A stretch of DNA of 64,000 nt, taken from the NCBI GenBank assembly GCA_002973635.1, contig CP027224.1:2862501-2926500 (forward strand), written 5' to 3'. Source of the DNA: Lysinibacillus sp. B2A1. GTDB taxonomy: Bacteria; Bacillota; Bacilli; Bacillales_A; Planococcaceae. The first letter of the stretch is position 1. Each line of letters opens with the position of its first letter. The notes below the pieces were generated by a model. The model had not been told where the DNA came from. It made no database searches and saw only the letters and a list, made by a program, of their open reading frames with translations. The position numbers were made by a program, and so were the translations under genes. Below are positions 53,725 through 61,710 of the stretch, one piece after another.

Positions 53725-54138
53725 ATGGAGAAAGTAGACCATATTGGGATTGCGGTGCGTGATCTTGATGAACGCATTACATATTATACAGAAACTTTAG
53801 GCTTAAAGTTGTTAAAAGTGGAAGAGGTTGAATCTCAACAGGTTCGTGTTGCATTTATAGATGCTGGCAACGTGAAAATCGAATTATTGGAACCGATGAG
53901 TGAAAAAAGTGCCATTCATGGATTTATCGAAAAACGTGGAGAAGGTATTCACCATGTAGCTTTCGGTGTGACAGGGATTCGTGAGCGTATGGCAGAGCTT
54001 CGTGAAAAAGGCGTACGTCTTTTATCAGAAGAGCCAGGACCAGGTGCTGGTGGCGCAGAGGTAGCATTCATGCATCCTAAATCATCTTTCGGTGTGCTGT
54101 ATGAATTATGCGATAAAAGTGGAAAAGGGGATAAGTGA
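53725..54138 (+). CDS. mce: Methylmalonyl-CoA epimerase
   Basis: A 137-residue VOC-fold enzyme that interconverts (S)- and (R)-methylmalonyl-CoA. VDHIGIAVRDLDERITYYTE supplies the first metal His, EGIHHVAFGVTGI the second, and MHPKSSFGVLYELCD the Glu. It corresponds to B. subtilis yqjC. AGAAGGAG precedes the ATG. It abuts the carboxyltransferase gene and feeds the mutase encoded at 46.7-50.6 kb. Confidence 0.94.
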   Translation: MEKVDHIGIAVRDLDERITYYTETLGLKLLKVEEVESQQVRVAFIDAGNVKIELLEPMSEKSAIHGFIEKRGEGIHHVAFGVTGIRERMAELREKGVRLLSEEPGPGAGGAEVAFMHPKSSFGVLYELCDKSGKGDK

Positions 54139-54143
54139 TTAGT

Positions 54144-55691
54144 ATGGATATGTTCGACAAAATTAATGAGTTATATGACCGTAAGACGGTAATTGAACTT
54201 GGTGGTGGCTATGAGCGCATCGACAAGCAACATGAAAAAGGTAAATTAACTGCTCGTGAGCGCATTGAATTATTGCTGGACGAAGATACATTTTTCGAAA
54301 TCAACCCATTCATTACACACCGTACAGTAGACTTCGGTATGGATAAGATGGAAGGACCTGGTGATGGTGTAGTAACTGGTTTCGGTAAAATTAATGGACG
54401 TTCTGTTTACTTATTCTCGCAAGATTTCACTGTATTTGGTGGAGCGCTTGGTGAAATGCATGCGAAAAAAATGGCCACAGTAATGGATCTTGCTGCGAAA
54501 AACGGTACACCATTCATTGGTATTAATGATTCTGGTGGTGCACGTATTCAAGAAGGTGTACTTTCACTTGATGGATACGGTCATATTTTCTATCGTAATG
54601 CCATCTACTCTGGCGTAATCCCACAAATTTCAGTAATTATGGGACCATGTGCTGGAGGTGCTGTATATTCTCCAGCCATCACAGACTTTATCCTAATGGT
54701 TGATAAAACATCTCAAATGTTCATTACAGGACCTAAAGTAATTGAAACGGTTACAGGTGAAAAAATCTCTGCAGAAGATTTAGGTGGTTCTAAAGTAAAT
54801 AACGCTGTAAGTGGTAATGCTCACTTCCGCGCACCATCTGAAGAAGAAGCAATCGATCAAATTAAAAAACTATTAAGCTATCTTCCACAAAATAATAAAG
54901 AAAAAGCACCACGTCAGGCACGTCCAGAAGGTGATGACTACCGCCCTGAAATAGTAGATACTGTGCCGATCGAAACAACTCGCCCTTATGATGTACGTAA
55001 AGTAGTTGAGCAAGTAGTGGACGAAGGCTCATTTATGGAAGTTCACTCAGAATTTGCGAAAAACGTAGTAGTAGGTTTTGCACGTATTGCAGGTGAATCA
55101 GTTGGTCTTGTATGTAATCAACCAAAAGTACTTGCTGGTGGACTAGATATCGATTCTTCTGACAAAGCGGCTCGTTTCATCCGTACTTGTGATGCATACA
55201 ATGTTCCAATCATCACATTTGAGGATGTTTCTGGCTTCTTCCCAGGCGTTAAACAAGAGCATGGTGGAATCATCCGTCATGGAGCAAAAATCCTTTATGC
55301 ATACTCTGAAGCAACTGTACCGAAAATTACAGTTATTTTACGTAAAGCATATGGTGGTGCTTATGTTGCGCTTAACTCAAAATCAATTGGAGCTGACCTT
55401 GTATTTGCTTGGCCGAACGCTGAAATTGCGGTTATGGGTGCAGCAGGTGCCGCAAATATTATCTTTGCTCGCGAAATTGCAAAATCAGATGATCCAGAAG
55501 CAACACGTGCAGCGAAAATTGAAGAATACAAAGAAAAGTTCGCAAACCCATATGTTGCAGCATCTCGCGGTATGGTAGATGATGTTATTGATCCACGTGA
55601 TACACGTATTAAGCTAATTCAAGGCTTAGACATGCTTTCAAATAAACATGAATCACGTCCAGAGAAAAAACACGGAAACATTCCACTATAA
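54144..55691 (+). CDS. yqjD: Propionyl-CoA carboxylase / methylmalonyl-CoA carboxyltransferase beta subunit (YqjD)
   Basis: A 515-residue carboxyltransferase with two crotonase-like halves. GKLTARERIELLLDEDTFFE, oxyanion-hole glycines in IMGPCAGGAVYSPAITDF and ITRKAYGGAYVAL-like VILRKAYGGAYVALNSKSIG, and the conserved end KKHGNIPL. It transfers carboxyl from biotin to propionyl-CoA. No dedicated biotin carboxylase is in the window, so AccB/AccC or another carrier must serve. GTG 54135 overlaps the epimerase stop; ATG 54144 was preferred. Confidence 0.93.
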   Translation: MDMFDKINELYDRKTVIELGGGYERIDKQHEKGKLTARERIELLLDEDTFFEINPFITHRTVDFGMDKMEGPGDGVVTGFGKINGRSVYLFSQDFTVFGGALGEMHAKKMATVMDLAAKNGTPFIGINDSGGARIQEGVLSLDGYGHIFYRNAIYSGVIPQISVIMGPCAGGAVYSPAITDFILMVDKTSQMFITGPKVIETVTGEKISAEDLGGSKVNNAVSGNAHFRAPSEEEAIDQIKKLLSYLPQNNKEKAPRQARPEGDDYRPEIVDTVPIETTRPYDVRKVVEQVVDEGSFMEVHSEFAKNVVVGFARIAGESVGLVCNQPKVLAGGLDIDSSDKAARFIRTCDAYNVPIITFEDVSGFFPGVKQEHGGIIRHGAKILYAYSEATVPKITVILRKAYGGAYVALNSKSIGADLVFAWPNAEIAVMGAAGAANIIFAREIAKSDDPEATRAAKIEEYKEKFANPYVAASRGMVDDVIDPRDTRIKLIQGLDMLSNKHESRPEKKHGNIPL

Positions 55692-55701
55692 AATTTGTAC
55701 A

Positions 55702-55736
55702 AACCCAGTAGCCATTTGGTTGCTGGGTTTTCTTTT
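55702..55736 (+). terminator. Terminator after yqjD
   Basis: AACCCAGTAGCC / GGTTGCTGGGTT with a 4-base loop is followed by TTCTTTT. Confidence 0.88.
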
Positions 55737-55832
55737 GACTGAAAGAAAATGACGAAAAATGATAATAGATGACAGATAATTGAAACATTTATTCTTTTCA
55801 TCCGTACAAATAAATAAGAGGAGTTGGGATGA

Positions 55833-56786
55833 ATGGAATGGAGACAATTACAAAATGAACAGGAAACAATACATGCACAATTAAGAAATGCCAATAAATT
55901 AAATGAACAAAAACGATTAATTGAAAAGCAACTTGAGCGTGCACAACAGGACATTTACAAACATTCTATAGCACTCAATCACATTCGAACGAAACTCGAT
56001 AAGTTAGAAGGCTTTTCGTTTATGAATATGATTCGTACGTGGACGGGGCAACAAGATGAACTACGAGCAGAGAAAATTGATAAAGCAGCCGTTCTTGAAT
56101 TAAAAATAAATGAAGCAAAAAAAATGCAAGAAGATTTAACAATTGATTTAGCACAAGCTAAGTCAAAGCTTACTCAAATTAATGAACAACATTTACAAGA
56201 AGCTTTAAGCCAGCTGAATGCTAGAAAGAAGGGTTACTTACAAGTACATGAGCCAGAGCAAGCAAAAAAATTAGAGCAATTAGCGCATGAAGAAATAGTA
56301 ACGAAGCAACTAATTGTGGAAATGAAGGAGGCAGAAGAGGCTGGTGAAACTGCATTAACAAAGCTTGGGCAAGCGGCAGCTTCTCTACATTCTGCTAATG
56401 GTTTTTCAACATGGGATACGTTTTTAGGAGGGGGACTCATTGCTACGCATTTAAAGCACGATGCACTTAATCAGTCTGAAAATTATCTTCATGATGCTCA
56501 AATTGCTTTACAGCGATTTCATAATGAGCTTCTGGACGTCCATGATTTATCAACGAAATCATTACATGTTGAAACAGATGGTTTTGTCAAATTTGCAGAC
56601 TATTTCTTTGATGATATTTTCTCAGCCTGGTCTGTCCACTCTAAAATTTCAACTGCTAGAGAGCAGGTATCTCGTGTGCAAGATGATGTACATAATACAA
56701 TTTGGCGTTTACAGGATAAGCATCATAAAGCGGTTGAACATCTTCAGTCACTTGAGCGAGAGAAAGAGGCTATCTTCCAACTATAA
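55833..56786 (+). CDS. Coiled-coil protein of unknown function
   Basis: A 317-residue, highly charged helical protein. Heptad-like coiled coil covers about 1-185 and 220-317; a short hydrophobic, Gly-rich segment (SFMNMIRTWTGQ near 62, DTFLGGGLIATHLKHDALNQ near 200) interrupts it. No signal peptide or membrane helix. GAGGAG lies 9-10 bases before ATG 55833. I do not recognise a characterised family. It lies between two core metabolic genes where B. subtilis has none. Confidence 0.7.
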   Translation: MEWRQLQNEQETIHAQLRNANKLNEQKRLIEKQLERAQQDIYKHSIALNHIRTKLDKLEGFSFMNMIRTWTGQQDELRAEKIDKAAVLELKINEAKKMQEDLTIDLAQAKSKLTQINEQHLQEALSQLNARKKGYLQVHEPEQAKKLEQLAHEEIVTKQLIVEMKEAEEAGETALTKLGQAAASLHSANGFSTWDTFLGGGLIATHLKHDALNQSENYLHDAQIALQRFHNELLDVHDLSTKSLHVETDGFVKFADYFFDDIFSAWSVHSKISTAREQVSRVQDDVHNTIWRLQDKHHKAVEHLQSLEREKEAIFQL

Positions 56787-56787
56787 G

Positions 56788-56832
56788 AAGCTTGTGAAAA
56801 GGGATAATCTCCCTCTTTCACAAGCTTTTTAT
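56788..56832 (+). terminator. Terminator after the coiled-coil gene
   Basis: A perfect 12-bp stem AAGCTTGTGAAA / TTTCACAAGCTT with an inner AGGGA/TCCCT pairing, then TTT. Confidence 0.9.
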
Positions 56833-57240
56833 CTTCATTCAGCAAATGTTTTTTGTATCGAAAGCATAGCGGCAGATACAGAAGACTCCTACCTCTACAA
56901 GTGGTGAGATGAATGCGGTTTTGTTTCCTTTTCAGTGGGTGTCCAAATACCTACTGAAATAGCGGAACTCAGTCTAAGAACGCCACGTCCTGTGGCAACG
57001 ACTTAGTGACCAACATCATGTTGCTGCCGCTGCGTTAGCACTACGCTTTCGCACAAAAAACGTCATGTTGGCCCAAAGCCTCCAGCGGATGTCACGGAAT
57101 CGGAAAGGAGTTAATAAAGGATGTTAGCCTAAAATCATCGCGTCCATGCGATAACGCCTAACTGACCTGCCTCACGCAGGCCTAAGCACAAAGCCAATTC
57201 CGGACGCAATTATGCTGAGGTATAATTGATCTCCTTCCAA
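56831..57240. repeat. GC-richer structured intergenic repeat
   Basis: About 410 bases with no gene, richer in G+C than its surroundings and full of short hairpins: TTCAGTGGGT / ACCTACTGAA (56931-56958), CCAC-GTCC-TGTGG near 56984, CCTGC-CTCA-CGCAGG near 57166. Its first 35 bases recur at 51681. The look is that of a dispersed, non-coding chromosomal repeat family. A function as RNA or as a recombination hot spot cannot be told apart. Confidence 0.55.
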
Positions 57241-57349
57241 AAATTAGTCTCGTTCTGCTAGTGAATTATTTCAACTCCTCAAACGTTGTGCTAAAATAAT
57301 ACATATACTATAACGTGGAAATACACGTAAACTAAGGGAGTCTTACAAC

Positions 57350-58402
57350 ATGACAAGTCGTTTAGTAGAAGAGTTTTTTGAGCTGGTACAAATTGATTCA
57401 GAAACAAAATATGAGCATGTGATTGCGCCGATTTTAATCGACAAATTGACAGCGCTTGGTTTTACAGTAGAACAGGATGATGCTCATACACGTAATGGAC
57501 ATGGAGCAGGTAATCTATTGGCTACTTTAAAAGGTTCTTTGGATGTTGAACCAATTTATTTTACTTCTCATATGGATACAGTTGTACCAGGGAAAGGGAT
57601 TAAGCCTTCTTTACGTGAGGATGGTTATATTGTGTCAGACGGTACCACAATTTTAGGGGCTGACGATAAAGCTGGGCTAGCGGCACTGTTAGAAATGGTG
57701 AAGCGTTTAAAAGAGCAAAATATTGAGCATGGGGATATTGAATTTATCATCACTGCCGGTGAGGAAAGTGGACTTGTTGGTGCTAAAGAATTAGACCCAT
57801 CCAAAATTAAAGCAAAATACGGCTTTGCAGTGGACAGTGATGGTAAAGTGGGAGGAATTGTTACAGCAGCACCATATCAAGCAAAAATCTTCGCTAAAAT
57901 TATTGGCAAAACTGCTCATGCTGGTGTGGCTCCAGAAAAAGGAGTGTCAGCAATTACAGTTGCTGCGAAATGTATAGCACAGATGAAGCTAGGCCGTTTA
58001 GATGAAGAAACTACAGCAAATATTGGTCGTTTTGAGGGTGGCCAGGCTACGAATATTGTATGTGATGAAGTAAATATTCTTGCAGAGGCTCGTTCAATTG
58101 ATAAAACGAAGCTCGATGCTCAAACGAAGCATATGCAGGAGACATTTGAACAAATATCTGCATCACTTGGAGCAAGTGCTGAAGTAGAAGTAAAGCTTAT
58201 GTATCCAGGATTCCGAGTAACTGAAACAGATAAAGTCGTTCAAATCGCAATGGCAGCAGTACGGAATATTGATCGCACACCAACGTTAGGGATTTCTGGA
58301 GGAGGATCAGATGCAAATGTAATTGCAGGATTTGGTATCCCTACGGTCAACCTTTCTGTAGGTTATGAAGATATTCATACAACAAATGAAAAATTCCAGT
58401 AG
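57350..58402 (+). CDS. yqjE: Tripeptidase-like M20 peptidase (YqjE) with C-terminal frameshift
   Basis: A 350-residue PepT-like M20 zinc peptidase. Metal ligands: TSHMDTVVPG, LGADDKAGLAALLE and AGEESGLVG; dimerisation domain in the middle; GGGSDANVIAG near the end. The frame stops at NEKFQ, but the next frame continues exactly as the family should (NEKIPVEELEKLADLLVEIV to a stop at 58464). Restoring one A in the A5 run 58389-58393 gives a full 371-residue protein. So there is a 1-base deletion or a base-calling error. AAGGGAG precedes the ATG. Confidence 0.88.
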   Translation: MTSRLVEEFFELVQIDSETKYEHVIAPILIDKLTALGFTVEQDDAHTRNGHGAGNLLATLKGSLDVEPIYFTSHMDTVVPGKGIKPSLREDGYIVSDGTTILGADDKAGLAALLEMVKRLKEQNIEHGDIEFIITAGEESGLVGAKELDPSKIKAKYGFAVDSDGKVGGIVTAAPYQAKIFAKIIGKTAHAGVAPEKGVSAITVAAKCIAQMKLGRLDEETTANIGRFEGGQATNIVCDEVNILAEARSIDKTKLDAQTKHMQETFEQISASLGASAEVEVKLMYPGFRVTETDKVVQIAMAAVRNIDRTPTLGISGGGSDANVIAGFGIPTVNLSVGYEDIHTTNEKFQ

Positions 58403-58490
58403 AAGAATTAGAAAAATTAGCAGATTTACTAGTTGAAATTGTTAAAGAGTCTGCAAAAAAATAACAGCAGAAATTGAAGGATGTGACCGC

Positions 58491-58979
58491 ATGGAGAGTG
58501 TAAAGGCAGTAGTTTTTGCTTGTGGAACTGAGGAATATGCAGTGCCTGTGGAACAAGCAATTTCGATTGAAAAATTAGAGCATGTAACACCAATTCCTCA
58601 TTTACCTAATTATCTTCTAGGCTTCACAAGAATTCGAGGTGAGCTTGTACCAGTGCTTGATTTTGAACGTATTCTTTATAATCGTTCTTCAAATGCTGCA
58701 ACAGCACGTATTATAGTCTTGAATACAGATGTTGTGAATTATGGATTACTTGTAACAGAGGCCCGTGAAATTCTAGATTTTGACACGTCTATCTTACAGC
58801 AGATGGGGCTTGTCAATTATTCAAAAACACGTTATTTTACAGCTGTAGCAAACTTAGAAAATCGTATGATTACTTATGTGGACCCAAAAATTCTAGTCAA
58901 TTCACTAGAGGGAATTCGGGAAATTATTAATTATTTGCATAAAATGCTTGAAAATGAACAAAAAAACGTAGATGCTTGA
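58491..58979 (+). CDS. cheW: CheW-like chemotaxis coupling protein
   Basis: A 162-residue CheW domain: VKAVVFACGTEEYAVPVEQA, ITPIPHLPNYLLGFTRIRGE (VTPIPHLPNYLLGFTRIRG) and VPVLDFERIL are the family hallmarks. It couples chemoreceptors to CheA. The C-terminal 20 residues are a charged extension. No other chemotaxis gene adjoins it, although a chemoreceptor begins at 63.7 kb. A strong terminator overlaps its last codons. Confidence 0.9.
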   Translation: MESVKAVVFACGTEEYAVPVEQAISIEKLEHVTPIPHLPNYLLGFTRIRGELVPVLDFERILYNRSSNAATARIIVLNTDVVNYGLLVTEAREILDFDTSILQQMGLVNYSKTRYFTAVANLENRMITYVDPKILVNSLEGIREIINYLHKMLENEQKNVDA

Positions 58980-58998
58980 ATGCTCTACGTTTTTTTTA
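58965..58998 (+). terminator. Terminator overlapping the cheW stop
   Basis: AACGTAGA / TCTACGTT with an 11-base loop containing the stop codon, followed by T7. Confidence 0.9.
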
Positions 58999-59118
58999 TT
59001 TTCTATAGTAAAAATAACCTGTATGATTATTAGTCGATTTCACCGTATTTATAATTATTATGCATTTTTCCTACAGACATTTTCATTTGTCCAATGTATG
59101 ATAAAAGAAAACAACTGT

Positions 59119-59200
59119 AAAAGGCAAACTTGTCGAAAGGGAAGGGCGCAAAGCCATGAGTCTAAACACTATTCTAGTGCATGATCGTCAGGTTGCCAGG
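59119..59200 (+). ncRNA. Cyclic-di-GMP-I (GEMM) riboswitch
   Basis: The consensus blocks are in order: GGCAAACTTGTCGAAAGGGA (P1 strand, P2 with GAAA tetraloop), GGGCGCAAAGCC, the receptor-like GTCTAAA, a P3 stem around TAGTGCATGATCGTCAG and the closing GGTTGCC that pairs with GGCAA. This matches the GEMM-I aptamer that binds c-di-GMP. Downstream, TTCTATT (59201-59207) pairs with AATAGAA (59223-59229) just before the ribosome site, a possible expression platform acting on translation. Confidence 0.88.
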
Positions 59201-59243
59201 TTCTATTATAGGAGCCTTGGCGAATAGAATGGAGCTGTAAGAT

Positions 59244-60131
59244 ATGAAACGTTGTTCAATATTAACAGTAACTATTGTTATTTTTGTTACGATTGCCAAT
59301 ACGCTCGGATTACCAAATGGGAGGGTAGACGCAGTGACCATGGAAGATAAGGCCACTTGGTTATGGGATACTTCAAAAATTATTGAGGATGAGGCAGGAA
59401 TACTCTCGTTTTTAGAGAACAAACAGGTAAACAAACTGTATTTACAGATTGATATGGATATAGCAAATGCCGACTATAAGCGCTTTATTGGTCACGCTTC
59501 AGCAAAGGGCATCAAAATATATGCATTGGACGGAGCGCCAGATTGGGTATCTAAAGAAGGCTATAAAATGCAGGATCAGCTGTTTGATTGGTTATATACA
59601 TACAATAGAAATGCTGAAGTAACAGAGCAATTTTCAGGTGTTCATCTTGATGTAGAGCCATACTTAAATAGTGGTTGGAGTCATAATCAGAAACAAACAA
59701 TTGAATCCTATCAAGCACTTCTTACAAAAGCCAAAAGGGAAACCAAGCAGTTACATTTACCTTTGGAAGCAGATATGCCATTTTGGTTTGATGAAATTAA
59801 ATACAACAATCAATTTGGACGAGGATTACTAGCAGAGTGGGTGATAAACCAAGTAGAGAGCGTTTCTATTATGGCTTATCGAAATGCTGCAAAAGAAATT
59901 ATTAAAGTTGTGCAATATGAAGTAGCCTATGCAAAGAAAGTTAATAAATCCATTGTTATTAGTGTTGAAACAGGAGCATTAGATGATGGTCAAAATATTA
60001 CTTTTTTTGATGATGGTGAAGCCTATATGACTAAACAACTAGCACTTGTTCAGCGTCACTATGCCAAAAAAACAAGCTATCAAGGGGTTGCCATCCATCA
60101 TGTTGATAGTTGGATGAATATGCAGCCATAA
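59244..60131 (+). CDS. Secreted TIM-barrel-like protein under riboswitch control
   Basis: A 295-residue exported protein: signal peptide about 1-24 (RCSILTVTIVIFVTIANTLG), then alternating strands and helices including KLYLQIDMDIANADYKRFIG, KGIKIYALDGAPDW and FSGVHLDVEPYLNSGW. The HLDVEPY strand resembles the DxE acid site of GH18-type barrels; VSIMAYRNAAKEI and VISVETGAL also fit a glycosidase barrel. The substrate is unknown. Its c-di-GMP riboswitch suggests a role in the motile-to-sessile switch, such as matrix or surface-polysaccharide processing. Confidence 0.75.
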   Translation: MKRCSILTVTIVIFVTIANTLGLPNGRVDAVTMEDKATWLWDTSKIIEDEAGILSFLENKQVNKLYLQIDMDIANADYKRFIGHASAKGIKIYALDGAPDWVSKEGYKMQDQLFDWLYTYNRNAEVTEQFSGVHLDVEPYLNSGWSHNQKQTIESYQALLTKAKRETKQLHLPLEADMPFWFDEIKYNNQFGRGLLAEWVINQVESVSIMAYRNAAKEIIKVVQYEVAYAKKVNKSIVISVETGALDDGQNITFFDDGEAYMTKQLALVQRHYAKKTSYQGVAIHHVDSWMNMQP

Positions 60132-60173
60132 TAAGAGCAAAGTATACTTAAAACTATACTAATTATGCTAACA

Positions 60174-60207
60174 AACGTAGAGGGCTAGAAACTCTACGTT
60201 TTTTTAT
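60174..60207 (+). terminator. Terminator after the riboswitch-controlled gene
   Basis: AACGTAGAG / CTCTACGTT with a 9-base loop, followed by TTTTTTA. Confidence 0.9.
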
Positions 60208-60262
60208 AGGTATTTTGAAAAAAACGTATGATGATATTTAACAAGAATTGGAGGCATTAGCA

Positions 60263-60478
60263 ATGAAAGATGAAAACTTGCAGCAAGCACTCAAGAAGAG
60301 ATGAAAAAAAAGGAATAGAACAAGGATTTAAAGCAGTAGCAAAAATATGATTGCAACGGGTTACAGTAATGAACAAATTATGCATTTAACCAGCTTAACT
60401 ATAGAGCAAGTATTGCCGTTAAGAGCTGAATTCAAAGTTGAATGCTGTAAAACACTAAGACTATTATTCTTGAATTAG
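60263..60478 (+). pseudogene. C-terminal remnant of an Rpn/YhgA-like PD-(D/E)XK nuclease
   Basis: Pieces in three frames read EEMKKKGIEQGFKAVAK, then MIATGYSNEQIMHLTSLTIE and QVLPLRAEF. This is the typical C-terminus of Rpn-family recombination-promoting nucleases/transposase-like proteins (KGIEQG ... MLxxGxSxEQIxxLTGLS). The catalytic N-terminal part is missing and at least two frameshifts are present. Not functional. Confidence 0.6.
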
Positions 60479-60519
60479 GAGAAAAGTAATCTTTTTAAAA
60501 CCCCAAGAAGATAATAAAA

Positions 60520-60561
60520 AAACACCTCCAATCTAAGAATTAAGCTTAGTTGGAGGTGTTT
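60520..60561 (-). terminator. Terminator of the nspC operon
   Basis: AAACACCTCCAA and TTGGAGGTGTTT form a perfect 12-bp stem; on the minus strand T-rich sequence follows. It ends the two-gene polyamine operon. Confidence 0.9.
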
Positions 60562-60570
60562 GCCATTTGA

Positions 60571-61710
60571 TTAAGAAAGTCGACCGCTATAGTCTTCAAA
60601 TTTAAATTCACGAATGACTTTAATGCCTTCTTCATCATTGTAAGAAACGATTGAAGGTAAGTTGACACCGTTAAACATATGATTTTTCACCATTGAATAA
60701 TGGGCCATATCCGTAAATACAAGACGATCACCAGGTTTTAATGGCTGCTCAAATGAATAATCGCCAATTACATCACCAGCAAGACATGTAAGTCCACCTA
60801 GGCGATATGTGTGGGCTAATTCATTAGCTTGACTAGAACCAATAATCATTGGACGGTATGGCATTTCAAGTACGTCGGGCATATGACATGTCGCTGACGT
60901 ATCTAAAATAGCAAGATCCATCCCATTTTCTTGGATATCAAGCACAGTAGCAACTAAATAACCAGTATTAAGGGCTACTGCTTCACCTGGTTCTAAATAC
61001 ACAAGCAGGTTATATTTTTCTTGCACATAATTAATGATGTTCACAAGCTTCTCTACATCATAATCTTCACGCGTAATATGGTGACCACCACCGAAGTTCA
61101 ACCATTTCATTTGGTGTAAAACATCACCAAATTTTTCTTCTACTACTTCAATAATACGCTCTAACGTATCTGAATTTTGTTCACACATCGCATGGAAGTG
61201 TAAGCCATCAATGCCGTCAAGCTGAGTTTTATCGAAGTTAGCCAAAGTTGTTCCAAGGCGGGAATTTGTATAGCAAGGATCGTAAAGCGCTGTTTCAATT
61301 TCCGAGTACTCAGGATTCACACGAATACCACATTCAATTGTTTTACCAGCAGATTTCACTTTATCCTTGAACTGAGCCCATTGGTTAAATGAGTTAAACA
61401 CCACATGATCCACATAGCCAAGAAGCTCGTCCATTTCATGCTCCATATAAGCCGGAGCATAAACGTGAACTTCTTTGCCCATTTTTTCATAGCCAAGACG
61501 TGCTTCATGCAGTGAGCTGGCTGTAATGCCTGCTAAATATTCTCCTACTAAAGGGAATGTTGAATGCATAGAGAAACCTTTAAGGGCTAGTAAAATGCGA
61601 CAGCCTGTACGATCTTGAATTGATTTTAAAAGCTCAAGATTTTTTGTTAATAATCGCTCATCCACTACATAAGAAGGGGATGGAACTTTTGAAAAATCAA
61701 TTGGTCTCAT
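60571..61710 (-). CDS. nspC: Carboxynorspermidine/carboxyspermidine decarboxylase
   Basis: A 379-residue PLP enzyme of the alanine-racemase-fold decarboxylases. VDERLLTKNLELLKSIQDRT, the PLP Lys in ILLALKGFSMHSTFP, GGGHHITREDYD and the active-site Cys region DTSATCHMPDVLEMPYRP are typical of NspC. It decarboxylates carboxy(nor)spermidine to (nor)spermidine. The start overlaps the upstream dehydrogenase by 4 bases (ATGA). Confidence 0.94.
   Translation of the reverse strand: MRPIDFSKVPSPSYVVDERLLTKNLELLKSIQDRTGCRILLALKGFSMHSTFPLVGEYLAGITASSLHEARLGYEKMGKEVHVYAPAYMEHEMDELLGYVDHVVFNSFNQWAQFKDKVKSAGKTIECGIRVNPEYSEIETALYDPCYTNSRLGTTLANFDKTQLDGIDGLHFHAMCEQNSDTLERIIEVVEEKFGDVLHQMKWLNFGGGHHITREDYDVEKLVNIINYVQEKYNLLVYLEPGEAVALNTGYLVATVLDIQENGMDLAILDTSATCHMPDVLEMPYRPMIIGSSQANELAHTYRLGGLTCLAGDVIGDYSFEQPLKPGDRLVFTDMAHYSMVKNHMFNGVNLPSIVSYNDEEGIKVIREFKFEDYSGRLS

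Noticed and set aside
56811..57240. CRISPR or tRNA-like interpretation of the structured intergenic block
   Set aside because: No regularly spaced direct repeats and no cloverleaf with a TTC loop could be formed.
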